A stretch of DNA of 16,868 bases from Alloboseaceae bacterium BT-24-1 (lineage in GTDB: Bacteria; Pseudomonadota; Alphaproteobacteria; Rhizobiales; Beijerinckiaceae). The notes under the pieces were generated by a model. It was not told where the DNA came from, did no database searches, and saw nothing but the letters and a program-made list of their open reading frames with translations. The stretch spans positions 1 to 16,868 of the forward strand of contig JAOYTL010000035.1 of the NCBI GenBank assembly GCA_025846845.1, written 5' to 3'. Made by a program: the position numbers and the translations under genes. Positions 6,240-12,991 of this stretch are shown here, one piece after another (the first letter of the stretch is position 1; every line of letters begins with the position of its first letter).

Positions 6240-7145
6240 ATGGATCGGTTTGGCGACCTCGACGTCTTCGCCCATGTCGTCACGGCCAAGAGCATGTCCG
6301 CTGCCGCCCGCGAGCTCAGCCTCTCGCCAGCCGTGATCTCCAAGCGCATCCGACGCCTGGAAGATCGGCTCGGCGTGCGCCTGCTCCAGCGCACCACGCG
6401 CCAGCTTTCGCTGACCGAGGCCGGCCAGGGCTTCTATGAGCGGGTCGTCTCGATCCTCGGCTCGATCGAGGAAGCCGAGGCCTGGGTCGCGAGCGGCGCC
6501 GGCCAGGCGCGCGGCACCTTGCGCGTCTCGGCGCCGACCTCGTTCGGGCGAATGCATGTCGCGCCGCATCTGAAACCCTTCCTCGACGCCAACCCGGCGG
6601 TGAATGTCGAGCTGATCCTGAGCGACGCCTTCGTCGACATCATCGCGGAGGGTTTCGATCTGGCAATACGCATCGCCGATTTGCGCGATTCGAGCCTGGT
6701 GGCGAAGCGGCTGGCGCCGAACCATCGTGTGCTCTGCGCGACGCCGGGCTACCTTGCCGCCAACGGCACCCCTGAGACCATCGAGGATCTCTCACGGCAC
6801 ACCCTCGTCGCTCACAACGCCGACCAGTGGCGCCTCGATGGGCCGGAGGGACAGGTTGCGGTTAGGATCAACGGGCCGCTGCGGACGAACTCCAGCGAGG
6901 TGGTGCGCGAGGCGCTGCTCGCCGGCGTCGGCATCGCGCTGCGCTCAACCTGGGATGTCGGGCCGGAGCTGAAATCGGGAGCGCTCACCAGGGTGCTGCC
7001 GGCCTACTCGGTCGGCAAGCGCGTCGCCGTCTACGCGGTCTATCCGAGCCGGCGGCACATGGAGCAAAAGGTCCGCGCCTTCGTCGATTATCTGGCGGAG
7101 CTGTACGGGGCGACGCCGTATTGGGATGAGGGGTTGGTGCTGTAA
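6240..7145 (+). CDS. LysR-family transcriptional regulator (CrgA/DgdR-like), divergent to the glc operon
   Basis: A 301-residue LysR-type regulator. The N-terminal winged helix-turn-helix covers about 1-60, including SMSAAARELSLSPAVISKRI, then RLEDRLGVRLLQRTTRQLSL and TEAGQGFYER. The C-terminal substrate-binding domain (about 90-295) contains LRVSAPTSFGRMHVAPHL, FDLAIRIADLRDSSLVAKRL and VREALLAGVGIALRSTW, which resemble the CrgA/DgdR subgroup. I chose the ATG at 6240, which begins MDRFGDLDVFAHVV as in relatives; the frame is open from 6180 but the first 20 residues look non-homologous. It lies back to back with glcD, the classical arrangement for a LysR protein that controls the divergent genes in response to a small molecule. 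E. coli uses a GntR-type regulator (GlcC) for glycolate genes, so control of glc by this protein is inferred from position only. Confidence 0.9.
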   Translation: MDRFGDLDVFAHVVTAKSMSAAARELSLSPAVISKRIRRLEDRLGVRLLQRTTRQLSLTEAGQGFYERVVSILGSIEEAEAWVASGAGQARGTLRVSAPTSFGRMHVAPHLKPFLDANPAVNVELILSDAFVDIIAEGFDLAIRIADLRDSSLVAKRLAPNHRVLCATPGYLAANGTPETIEDLSRHTLVAHNADQWRLDGPEGQVAVRINGPLRTNSSEVVREALLAGVGIALRSTWDVGPELKSGALTRVLPAYSVGKRVAVYAVYPSRRHMEQKVRAFVDYLAELYGATPYWDEGLVL

Positions 7146-7157
7146 GCCCGCAAGGCG

Positions 7158-7265
7158 CGTCATGCTCAGGCGAGGACCCGAGCATCTCGGGCCGGATGGA
7201 GCTCTCTTGGCACCTCCTCATCCTGAGATTCTCGGGTCTTCGCTTCGCTGCGCCCGAGAATGACG
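7158..7265. repeat. REPIN-like palindromic repeat, family C, copy 1
   Basis: A 108-bp element with nested inverted repeats: outer arms 7158-7171 (CGTCATGCTCAGGC) and 7252-7265 (GCCCGAGAATGACG) pair at 12 of 14 positions; inner arms 7176-7188 and 7225-7237 pair at 12 of 13. Each half contains CTC-GGG/CCC-GAG type hairpins. The same sequence recurs at 16578-16678. It fills the gap between lysR and the gluconolactonase gene and could also act as a terminator for lysR. Confidence 0.85.
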
Positions 7266-7349
7266 GCCGGACATGCAGCCCCTGTGTCTCATGCGATTGC
7301 CACTGTCATCCGGATCGCCGATCTTGCCGCTCCGCCAGGGAGAACAGGC

Positions 7350-8279
7350 ATGACATTCGGCTTCATCGAGGGTTTTCGCGTCGAGGTGCTCGACCCGCGC
7401 TTCCATCGGATCGTGCCCGGCTCGGCCCGGATGGAGCGCCTGTGGACCGGGGCGCGCTGGTCGGAAGGACCGGCCTGGTTCGCGGCTCACCAGACGCTGG
7501 TCTGGTCCGACATCCCGAACGACCGCATGCTGCGCTTCGATGCGCTCACCGGCCAGGTCGGCACTTTCCGGCAGCCGGCGCGCAATTCGAATGGCAACAC
7601 CGTCGACCGGCAGGGCCGGCTGGTGACCTGCGAGCATGGCGGGCGGCAGGTGACCCGCACCGAGCATGACGGCTCCGTCACCGTGCTGGCGAGCCACTAC
7701 CAGGGCAAGCGGCTGAACTCTCCGAACGACGTGGTGGTGAAGTCGGACGGCTCGATCTGGTTCACCGATCCAGATTACGGCATCCTCACCGATTATGAGG
7801 GCGACAAGGCCGATAGCGAGATCGGCCGCTGCAATGTCTACCGCATCGATCCGCAAAGCGGCGACGTGACCATCGCTGCCGACGACTTCGTCAAGCCGAA
7901 CGGGCTGGCCTTCTCGCCTGACGAAAGCACGCTCTACATCGCCGACACCGGCGCGAGCCATGATCCGCAGAACGGGCCGCGCCATATCCGCAAGGTCGCT
8001 GTGACCGGCGATGGCAGGACGCTCGGCGCCTCGTCGGTCTTTGCCACCTGCACCAGCGGACTGTTCGACGGCTTCCGCTTCGATGTCTCCGGCCGGCTCT
8101 GGAGCAGCGCCGCCGACGGCGTCCATGTCTACGACCCGGACGGCACGCTGATCGGCAAGGTGCTGGTACCGGAGGTGGTCGCCAATCTCTGCTTCGGCGG
8201 ACCGAAGCGGAACCGGCTGTTCATCTGCGGCACGACCTCGCTCTACTCGCTGATGACGCACACCAACGGCGCGGCCTGA
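7350..8279 (+). CDS. SMP-30/gluconolactonase/LRE family protein
   Basis: A 309-residue six-bladed beta-propeller hydrolase of the SMP-30/gluconolactonase family, expected to open sugar or related lactones using one bound divalent metal. Likely metal and active-site residues are E39 in RWSEGPAW, N126 in LNSPNDVV, N184 in VKPNGLAFSPDE and D240 in GLFDGFRFD. Other family landmarks are GSIWFTDPDYGI at 134-145 and LYIADTG at 195-201. No signal peptide is seen, so it is probably cytoplasmic. The frame is open from 7260 but the ATG at 7350 is preferred: AGGGAGA at 7337-7343 lies 6 nt upstream, and the earlier residues come from the repeat and its flank. It ends 3 nt from the stop of the convergent AbrB-family gene. 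No sugar-catabolic neighbour reveals the substrate. Confidence 0.88.
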   Translation: MTFGFIEGFRVEVLDPRFHRIVPGSARMERLWTGARWSEGPAWFAAHQTLVWSDIPNDRMLRFDALTGQVGTFRQPARNSNGNTVDRQGRLVTCEHGGRQVTRTEHDGSVTVLASHYQGKRLNSPNDVVVKSDGSIWFTDPDYGILTDYEGDKADSEIGRCNVYRIDPQSGDVTIAADDFVKPNGLAFSPDESTLYIADTGASHDPQNGPRHIRKVAVTGDGRTLGASSVFATCTSGLFDGFRFDVSGRLWSSAADGVHVYDPDGTLIGKVLVPEVVANLCFGGPKRNRLFICGTTSLYSLMTHTNGAA

Positions 8280-8282
8280 GGC

Positions 8283-9356
8283 TCAGCTGTCCTCGTCGCG
8301 CTTTTCCGGCTTTATCCAGCTGACGAGGAACGGCATCAGGAGCCCGAGCGCCATGAAGCGCACGAGATGGTGGGCGCCGACATAAAGCGGGTCGAGCCCC
8401 ATGGCGAAGGCGAGCAGCGCCATGGCCTCGAGCCCGCCCGGCGCGAAGGCTGCCATGGCACTGGCATAGGGCACGCCGGCGAGCCAGGCCGCCGGCCAGG
8501 CGAAGGCGAAGGCCACGATCATCGAGACGGCGAAGCCGCCGATGGCGAGTGGGAACAACGCCGCGATTTCGTTGCGCTTCAGGTTAGAGACACGCCCGCC
8601 CATGGCGGCGCCGAGCATGATCATCACCGCGATCGTCATCTCCGGCGGCATGGTGCCATGGACGAGGCCGGTGCCGTGCAGCACGGCACTCGCCAGGGTC
8701 GCGCCGAGGATGAAGGGCGCGGTGATCCCGATCTTCTCGAAGATCAGCCCCGTGACCAGCCCGCCGCCGAGCAGCAGAGCCAAATCACCAACGCTCGCGA
8801 TCACAACAGGCGGTGGCAAAGCGACCGGACCGCCGCCGCTGCTCAACTTCATGATGCTGGGCAGGACCGCGACCAGGACGAGGATGCGGAAGAGCTGGAT
8901 CGCGGCGATGCGGCCGATATTGGCGCCCTTGTCCTGCGCCACCGAGATCACGGCCGAGAGCGCGCCGGGCGCAGCCGCCAGCAGCGAGTCGATCCAGCTC
9001 CAGCGCGCGACGAAACGCAGATAGGCGCCCGTCGCCAGCATGATCGCGAGGAGGCCGATCACCAGCACGAGCAGCGAGCCGGGATAGCGCGCCGTCGCGG
9101 CGAGCGCCTCCGGGGTCGCGGCCGAGCCGATCAGCGCGCCGGACATCACCATGGTTGAATCGAACCAGGGGCGACGCAGATCGGGCAGCGGCCGGGTGAT
9201 GCCGAGGATGGAGACCAGCAGCATCGAACCCGAGAGCCAGGCCGCCGGGACGTCGAGCAGGGCGAAGAGCATGCCGCCGAGGGCGGCGCAAGCGATTACC
9301 GCCGCTTCACGCGACAGGGTACGCAGATGGTAGGGGACGTAGCTCGGGACAGGCAT
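8283..9356 (-). CDS. AbrB-family (COG3180) membrane protein, putative transporter
   Basis: A 357-residue, strongly hydrophobic protein with about ten membrane segments, of the Gram-negative AbrB duplication family sometimes annotated as 'ammonia monooxygenase'. That older name is misleading, since no oxygenase motif is present. The internal duplication is visible: SLLAAAPGALSAVISVAQDK (124-143) in the first half corresponds to MAAFAPGGLEAMALLAFAMG (301-320) in the second, each followed by an amphipathic segment ending in a conserved Arg (IQLFR and HLVRF). The arrangement resembles bitopic or export-type transporters, but a substrate is not known. The N-terminus is short and polar, and the ribosome binding site is weak. 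It is tail to tail with the gluconolactonase gene; both could be independent units. Confidence 0.85.
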   Translation of the reverse strand: MPVPSYVPYHLRTLSREAAVIACAALGGMLFALLDVPAAWLSGSMLLVSILGITRPLPDLRRPWFDSTMVMSGALIGSAATPEALAATARYPGSLLVLVIGLLAIMLATGAYLRFVARWSWIDSLLAAAPGALSAVISVAQDKGANIGRIAAIQLFRILVLVAVLPSIMKLSSGGGPVALPPPVVIASVGDLALLLGGGLVTGLIFEKIGITAPFILGATLASAVLHGTGLVHGTMPPEMTIAVMIMLGAAMGGRVSNLKRNEIAALFPLAIGGFAVSMIVAFAFAWPAAWLAGVPYASAMAAFAPGGLEAMALLAFAMGLDPLYVGAHHLVRFMALGLLMPFLVSWIKPEKRDEDS

Positions 9357-9423
9357 GATGCTCGCGATGCGCCGTCGGGGCGCAACGCCGCATCAATGAC
9401 GGCCACCCGTCCTCAGGTCAAAC

Positions 9424-9443
9424 GCCCCGCACGCAAGCGGGGC
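9424..9443 (-). terminator. GC-rich hairpin after the aminotransferase gene
   Basis: GCCCCGC (9424-9430) pairs with GCGGGGC (9437-9443) around a 6-nt loop. It is 13 nt beyond the stop of the minus-strand aminotransferase gene. On that strand it is followed by GTTT only, so the U tract is poor. The adjoining GTCAT is also shared with the REP-like repeats, so it may instead be a repeat remnant. Confidence 0.45.
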
Positions 9444-9456
9444 ATGACACTGCCGA

Positions 9457-10647
9457 TCAGCTCGCCAGCGCCTTCTGCAGCCGCGCCACCGTCTCGACGA
9501 GGTCCGAAGCCTTGCGGGCGAAGCAGAGCCTGAGGCCCGTCTCGCCGCCCGGTCCGAAGGCCGTGCCGGGCGCCAGGCCGACATTGGCTTTGTCGACCAA
9601 CTCGATTGCCAGCGCGCGCGAATCGGTGCGGCCGTCGACGGCGAAGAACTGGTAGAAGGCGCCGTCCGGTGCCTGCAGCGTCACGCGGTTCGTCGCCTTC
9701 AGCCCTTCGGCGATGATGCGCCGGCCTTCCGTAGCGCGGGCGATCTGCTCGGCGACGAAGGGCTCGCCCTCCTCCAGTGCCGCGATCGCCGCGCGCTGGA
9801 CGAAGACCGGCGAGCCGGAGGTCGAATACTGGATCAGGTTCTCGACGATCTGGCCGAAGGCGGGCGGCACCTCGATCCAGCCGACGCGCCAGCCGGTCAT
9901 CGCCCAGTTCTTCGAGAAGGTCTGGACGAAGAGGACGCGGTCCTCCTGCTCCATCACGTCGTGGAAGGAGGCCGCGCGGGCTGAGCCGTCATAGACGAAG
10001 CGGGCATAGATCTCGTCGGCGATGATCCAGATGCCATGCTTGCGGGCGATGGCGAGGATCGCGGCGAGCTCGTCGCGTGTCGCGGTCCAGCCGGTCGGGT
10101 TGGCCGGCGAGTTGATGACGAAGGCGCGGGTGCGCGGCGAGATCGCCGCTTCCAGCTTCTCAAGGTCCAGCGTGAAGCGCCCGTCCTTGAACTGCATCGG
10201 CACGCAGACCGGATTGGCGCCGGCAACGCCCATGGCGGCGGCGAAATTCGGCCAGGCCGGGGTCGGGATGATCAGCTCATCGCCGATGCCGGCGATCAGC
10301 CGGACCGCGATCTGGACCGACTGCATGCCGGAACCGGTGACGTAGAAGCGATCCATGGCGAAGGGGCGGCCATAGAGCGCGGTGTGATAGCGCGCCAGCG
10401 CCTCGCGCAGCTCCGGAATGCCGCGCTGCCAGGTGTAGAAGGTCTCGCCATCGGCCAGCGACTTGTTGGCGGCGCGGACGATGAACTCCGGCGTCGCAAG
10501 ATCGCCTTCGCCGACCCAGAGCGGGATCAGCCCGGGCTTGAGCCGGCCGTGGTTGACGACCTCGACGATGCCGCTCTCGGGCGCATTGCGCGCTTCGGGG
10601 CGCAAATCGGCGATCAGGCTGGTGCCGGCCGGTGCGTGCATGTTCAT
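9457..10647 (-). CDS. PLP-dependent class I/II aminotransferase
   Basis: A 396-residue fold-type I aminotransferase (COG0436), cytoplasmic, that moves an amino group between an amino acid and a 2-oxo acid. The PLP-binding lysine is K246 in TFSKNWAMTGWRVGW. Other cofactor residues are N183 in NSPANPTG, D211 and Y214 in IADEIYARF, and the carboxylate-binding arginine R373 in GLRLCFARK. TWQRGIPELREALARYH near residue 75 is the usual substrate-loop region. The start at 10645-10647 is preferred because AAGGG lies about 7 nt upstream; the frame is open for 13 more codons. Specificity (aspartate, aromatic or other) cannot be read from the sequence. It appears to be a single-gene unit between mscL and the AbrB-family gene. 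Confidence 0.92.
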   Translation of the reverse strand: MNMHAPAGTSLIADLRPEARNAPESGIVEVVNHGRLKPGLIPLWVGEGDLATPEFIVRAANKSLADGETFYTWQRGIPELREALARYHTALYGRPFAMDRFYVTGSGMQSVQIAVRLIAGIGDELIIPTPAWPNFAAAMGVAGANPVCVPMQFKDGRFTLDLEKLEAAISPRTRAFVINSPANPTGWTATRDELAAILAIARKHGIWIIADEIYARFVYDGSARAASFHDVMEQEDRVLFVQTFSKNWAMTGWRVGWIEVPPAFGQIVENLIQYSTSGSPVFVQRAAIAALEEGEPFVAEQIARATEGRRIIAEGLKATNRVTLQAPDGAFYQFFAVDGRTDSRALAIELVDKANVGLAPGTAFGPGGETGLRLCFARKASDLVETVARLQKALAS

Positions 10648-10760
10648 AGGCAACCCTTCGGGCGATCTGTCGCGAGAAACATGCAAGCCAATCTAACGCA
10701 GATCGCGCTGCGGCGGCATGAATTGACGAGATCGACCCGATCGGTCGCAGTGATGGATCG

Positions 10761-10792
10761 CGGGGCGCGCCCGGACGTTCCGGCGCGCCCCG
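10761..10792 (-). terminator. Strong GC hairpin downstream of mscL
   Basis: Perfect 11-bp arms CGGGGCGCGCC (10761-10771) and GGCGCGCCCCG (10782-10792). An alternative fold extends the stem inward through CCGGA/TCCGG with a single bulge and a 3-nt loop. It begins 8 nt past the mscL stop on the minus strand. There is no T run, which is common for GC-rich alphaproteobacterial terminators. The rest of the 153-bp gap before the aminotransferase start holds nothing else I recognise. Confidence 0.65.
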
Positions 10793-10800
10793 GGAAGACG

Positions 10801-11217
10801 TCAGGCCTTCTGCTTCAGCAGGTCGCGGATCTCGCCGAGCAGCACGACATCCTGCGCAGGCGGCGCGGGCTCGGCCGCCTTGGCCGCTTCCTTGCGCTTG
10901 AGGCGGTTGATCCCCTTGACCACCATGAACAGCACGAAGGCGATGATCATGAAGTTGACGGCGATGGTGAGAAAGCTGCCATAGGCGAGCACGGCGCCCT
11001 GCTTCTTGGCATCGACGAGGACTGGTGCGGTGACGGCGCTGTTGAGGCCGATGAAGTAGTTGGAGAAGTCGACGCTGCCGATCGCGCCGATCAACGGCAT
11101 GATGATGTCACCGACCAGCGATTCGACGATCTTGCCGAAGGCAGCGCCGATGATCACGCCGATGGCGAGGTCGACGACATTGCCCTTCAGGGCAAATTCC
11201 TTGAATTCCTTGATCAT
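10801..11217 (-). CDS. mscL: Large-conductance mechanosensitive channel MscL
   Basis: A 138-residue channel protein of normal family length. It forms a homopentameric inner-membrane pore that opens under high membrane tension to release solutes during osmotic downshock. The MscL signature is clear: KEFALKGNVVDLAIGVIIGA at 6-25 followed by FGKIVESLVGDIIMP forms TM1, and AYGSFLTIAVNFMIIAFVLF at 78-97 forms TM2. The cytoplasmic tail has a charged, proline-rich linker and the conserved C-terminal helix LLGEIRDLL (127-135). The N-terminal amphipathic helix MIKEFKEF is intact. AAAGG lies about 7 nt before the start. It is flanked by hairpins and appears to be its own transcription unit. Confidence 0.97.
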   Translation of the reverse strand: MIKEFKEFALKGNVVDLAIGVIIGAAFGKIVESLVGDIIMPLIGAIGSVDFSNYFIGLNSAVTAPVLVDAKKQGAVLAYGSFLTIAVNFMIIAFVLFMVVKGINRLKRKEAAKAAEPAPPAQDVVLLGEIRDLLKQKA

Positions 11218-11402
11218 GGCGCGCCTTTCCGAATGCCTGGCCAGTCTTCGGCATCACGCTACGCAATGCCGCCCCCGCATGCAGGCTAGAACATCGCAGG
11301 TGGCGGGGGGAACCATTTTCCCGGCACTTTCCTCGACCTTTCACCGGATAAACACCGATTTCAGGTTCAAACTGTCGAAAATGCAAAGTCGAGATGACAA
11401 CG

Positions 11403-11440
11403 AACGCTGCGGCAGCGTTTTTTTACTCTCTGCCGCAGCG
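11403..11440. terminator. Nested hairpins with a T run, downstream of the qor-like gene
   Basis: CGCTGCGGCAG (11405-11415) pairs perfectly with CTGCCGCAGCG (11430-11440) across a 14-nt loop, close to the end of the minus-strand qor-like gene. The left half can alternatively fold alone (AACGCTG-CGG-CAGCGTT) and is then followed by seven T at 11418-11424 on the plus strand. It therefore looks able to act in either direction. The remainder of the 230-bp gap up to mscL holds only its ribosome binding site and no gene I can support. Confidence 0.6.
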
Positions 11441-11447
11441 CTTCCTC

Positions 11448-12461
11448 TCAGAAGCCTTCGAGAACGATCTTGCCCTTGGCCTTGCCGGTTTCGAGCAAGG
11501 CATGGGCACGCTTGAGGTTGGCGGCATCGATCCTGCCGAAATGCTCGCCGAGCGTGGTCTTGAGCCTGCCGGCATCAACCATGGTGCTGACCTCATTGAG
11601 CAGCTCGTGCTGCGCGATCATGTCGGCAGTGCCAAAGAGCGAGCGCGTGAACATCAATTCCCAATGCAGCGAGACGCTCTTGCGCTTCAGCTTCATCACG
11701 TCGATCGGCTCGGGATCGTCGATCAGGCCGAAGCGGGCCTGCGGCGCGATCAATTCGACGATCTCGTCGAAATGCCGATCGGTCTGCGTGGTCGAGAAGA
11801 CGAAGGCCGGGGCGCCGATGCCGAGCGCGGTGACCTGAGCGGCCAGAGGCTTGGTGTGGTCGACGACATGGTCGGCGCCGAGCTCCCTGACCCAGGCCCG
11901 CGTTTCCGGCCGCGAGGCGGTCGCGATCACCGTGACATCGCTGAGCTGTCTGGCGAGCTGGATCGCGATCGAGCCAACGCCGCCGGCCCCGCCGATGATG
12001 AGGAGCGCGTTCGCTGCTCCCGGCACGGGCTTGCGGATATCGAGCCGGTTGAACAGCGCCTCCCAGGCGGTGATCGCCGTCAGCGGTAGCGCCGCCGCTT
12101 CGGACACCGTGAGCGAGTTCGGCCGGCGCCCGACGATGCGCTCGTCGACCAGATGATATTCGGCATTCGTGCCCGGGCGGCCGATCGCGCCGGCATAGAA
12201 GACCTTGTCGCCTGGCTTGAATAATGTGGCGTCGGGACCAACCGCCTCGACGACGCCCGCGGCGTCCCAGCCGAGCACCTTCACGCCGCCTGCCTCGGGC
12301 TGCGAGCGCAGGCGCATCTTGGTGTCGACCGGGTTGACCGAGACCGCCTCCACCTTGACGAGCAGGTCGCGGCCGGCTGCGACCGGCTTGTCGATGGCGA
12401 GGTCGAGCAGCGCCTCGGGATGCTCGATCGGATGGGATGCGCGGTAGCCGACGGCCTTCAT
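11448..12461 (-). CDS. Zinc-type alcohol dehydrogenase-like / NADPH:quinone reductase family protein
   Basis: A 337-residue medium-chain dehydrogenase/reductase, cytoplasmic, expected to use NADPH to reduce a quinone or activated double bond. The N-terminal GroES-like domain includes VEAVSVNPVDTKMR (37-50), GWDAAGVVEAVG (64-75) and KPGDKVFYAG (82-91). The nucleotide-binding fold has IIGGAGGVGSIAIQLARQL at 155-173 and LGADHVVDH. Zinc ligands of true alcohol dehydrogenases are absent, so despite the family name (TIGR02817-like) this looks like a zinc-free reductase. The start at 12459-12461 has AGGAGA about 8 nt upstream. The same frame is open to 12860, but that stretch is antisense to the HxlR gene. 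Divergence from an HxlR regulator suggests induction by quinones or electrophiles. Confidence 0.9.
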   Translation of the reverse strand: MKAVGYRASHPIEHPEALLDLAIDKPVAAGRDLLVKVEAVSVNPVDTKMRLRSQPEAGGVKVLGWDAAGVVEAVGPDATLFKPGDKVFYAGAIGRPGTNAEYHLVDERIVGRRPNSLTVSEAAALPLTAITAWEALFNRLDIRKPVPGAANALLIIGGAGGVGSIAIQLARQLSDVTVIATASRPETRAWVRELGADHVVDHTKPLAAQVTALGIGAPAFVFSTTQTDRHFDEIVELIAPQARFGLIDDPEPIDVMKLKRKSVSLHWELMFTRSLFGTADMIAQHELLNEVSTMVDAGRLKTTLGEHFGRIDAANLKRAHALLETGKAKGKIVLEGF

Positions 12462-12524
12462 CGGAAAATCTCCTGTTGCAGGCCGAGAAATACGGATAGG
12501 TTCAGGAGCCGCAATACGCACAAA

Positions 12525-12553
12525 TTGGACCAGTAGTATCAGAATGGATACTG
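12525..12553 (+). promoter_or_regulatory. Candidate hxlR promoter with an overlapping operator
   Basis: AGTATC (12535-12540) and GATACT (12547-12552) form a perfect 6-bp inverted repeat around 6 nt. TTGGAC at 12525-12530 could be a -35 box, 16 nt before GATACT as a -10 box. That would put the operator over the -10 box and transcription start at or next to the ATG at 12558. No clear ribosome binding site precedes that ATG, which agrees with a leaderless transcript. The assignment is inferred from spacing. Confidence 0.45.
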
Positions 12554-12557
12554 TCGG

Positions 12558-12914
12558 ATGCTGAAGACCAAGAAGCGCTACGACTGCGCCGCCGGCTGCC
12601 CGGTCGAGGTGACGCTCGACCTGATCGACGGCAAATGGAAGGGCGTGATCGTCTATCACCTGCTCTCCGGCACGCTGCGCTTCAACGAGATCCGCCGGAA
12701 GCTGCCGAGCGCGACGCAGCGCATGCTCACCCGGCAATTGCGCGAACTCGAGGAGTGCGGACTCGTCCTGCGTACGGTCTATGCCCAGGTGCCGCCGCGG
12801 GTGGACTATGCCCTGACCGAGGAAGGCCGCTCGCTCGAGGAGATCGTCCGCGCCATGCATGCGTGGGGACAGCAGCGGCTGGAGCGGCTAGGACAGGTCC
12901 CGGCAGCAGCCTGA
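12558..12914 (+). CDS. HxlR-family (DUF24) redox-type transcriptional regulator
   Basis: A 118-residue winged helix-turn-helix regulator. Family landmarks are CPVEVTLDLIDGKWKGVIVY at 14-33, LRFNEIRRKLPSATQRMLTR at 40-59, LRELEECGLVLRTVY at 61-75 and the wing VPPRVDYALTEEGRSL at 78-93. C14 sits at the position of the single conserved redox-sensing cysteine of YodB-, HypR- and QorR-type proteins; an additional Cys is at 10. Members bind inverted repeats as dimers and release DNA when the cysteine reacts with quinones, aldehydes or disulfide stress. It is transcribed away from the qor-like gene across 96 bp, the arrangement of QorR and its oxidoreductase target in actinobacteria. The likely role is to repress itself and the qor-like gene; this is inference from family and context. 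Confidence 0.92.
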   Translation: MLKTKKRYDCAAGCPVEVTLDLIDGKWKGVIVYHLLSGTLRFNEIRRKLPSATQRMLTRQLRELEECGLVLRTVYAQVPPRVDYALTEEGRSLEEIVRAMHAWGQQRLERLGQVPAAA

Positions 12915-12991
12915 AACCGGCCTAAAGACCGATGGCGGCAATGGCGCGGCGGCGATAGATTTGCCGGCGATCGCCGCTGCAAGGAGACGCG

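Noticed and set aside
8283..9356. Ammonia monooxygenase, as this family is often named
   Set aside because: The sequence is a duplicated membrane protein of the AbrB type with no oxygenase metal-binding motif.
10036..11289. 417-codon plus-strand open frame across the aminotransferase and mscL
   Set aside because: It spans two real genes on the other strand and their intergenic terminator; low-complexity acidic/His-rich product.
12462..12860. N-terminal extension of the qor-like gene by 133 codons
   Set aside because: The extension is antisense to the hxlR gene, and a good ribosome binding site precedes the internal ATG at 12461.
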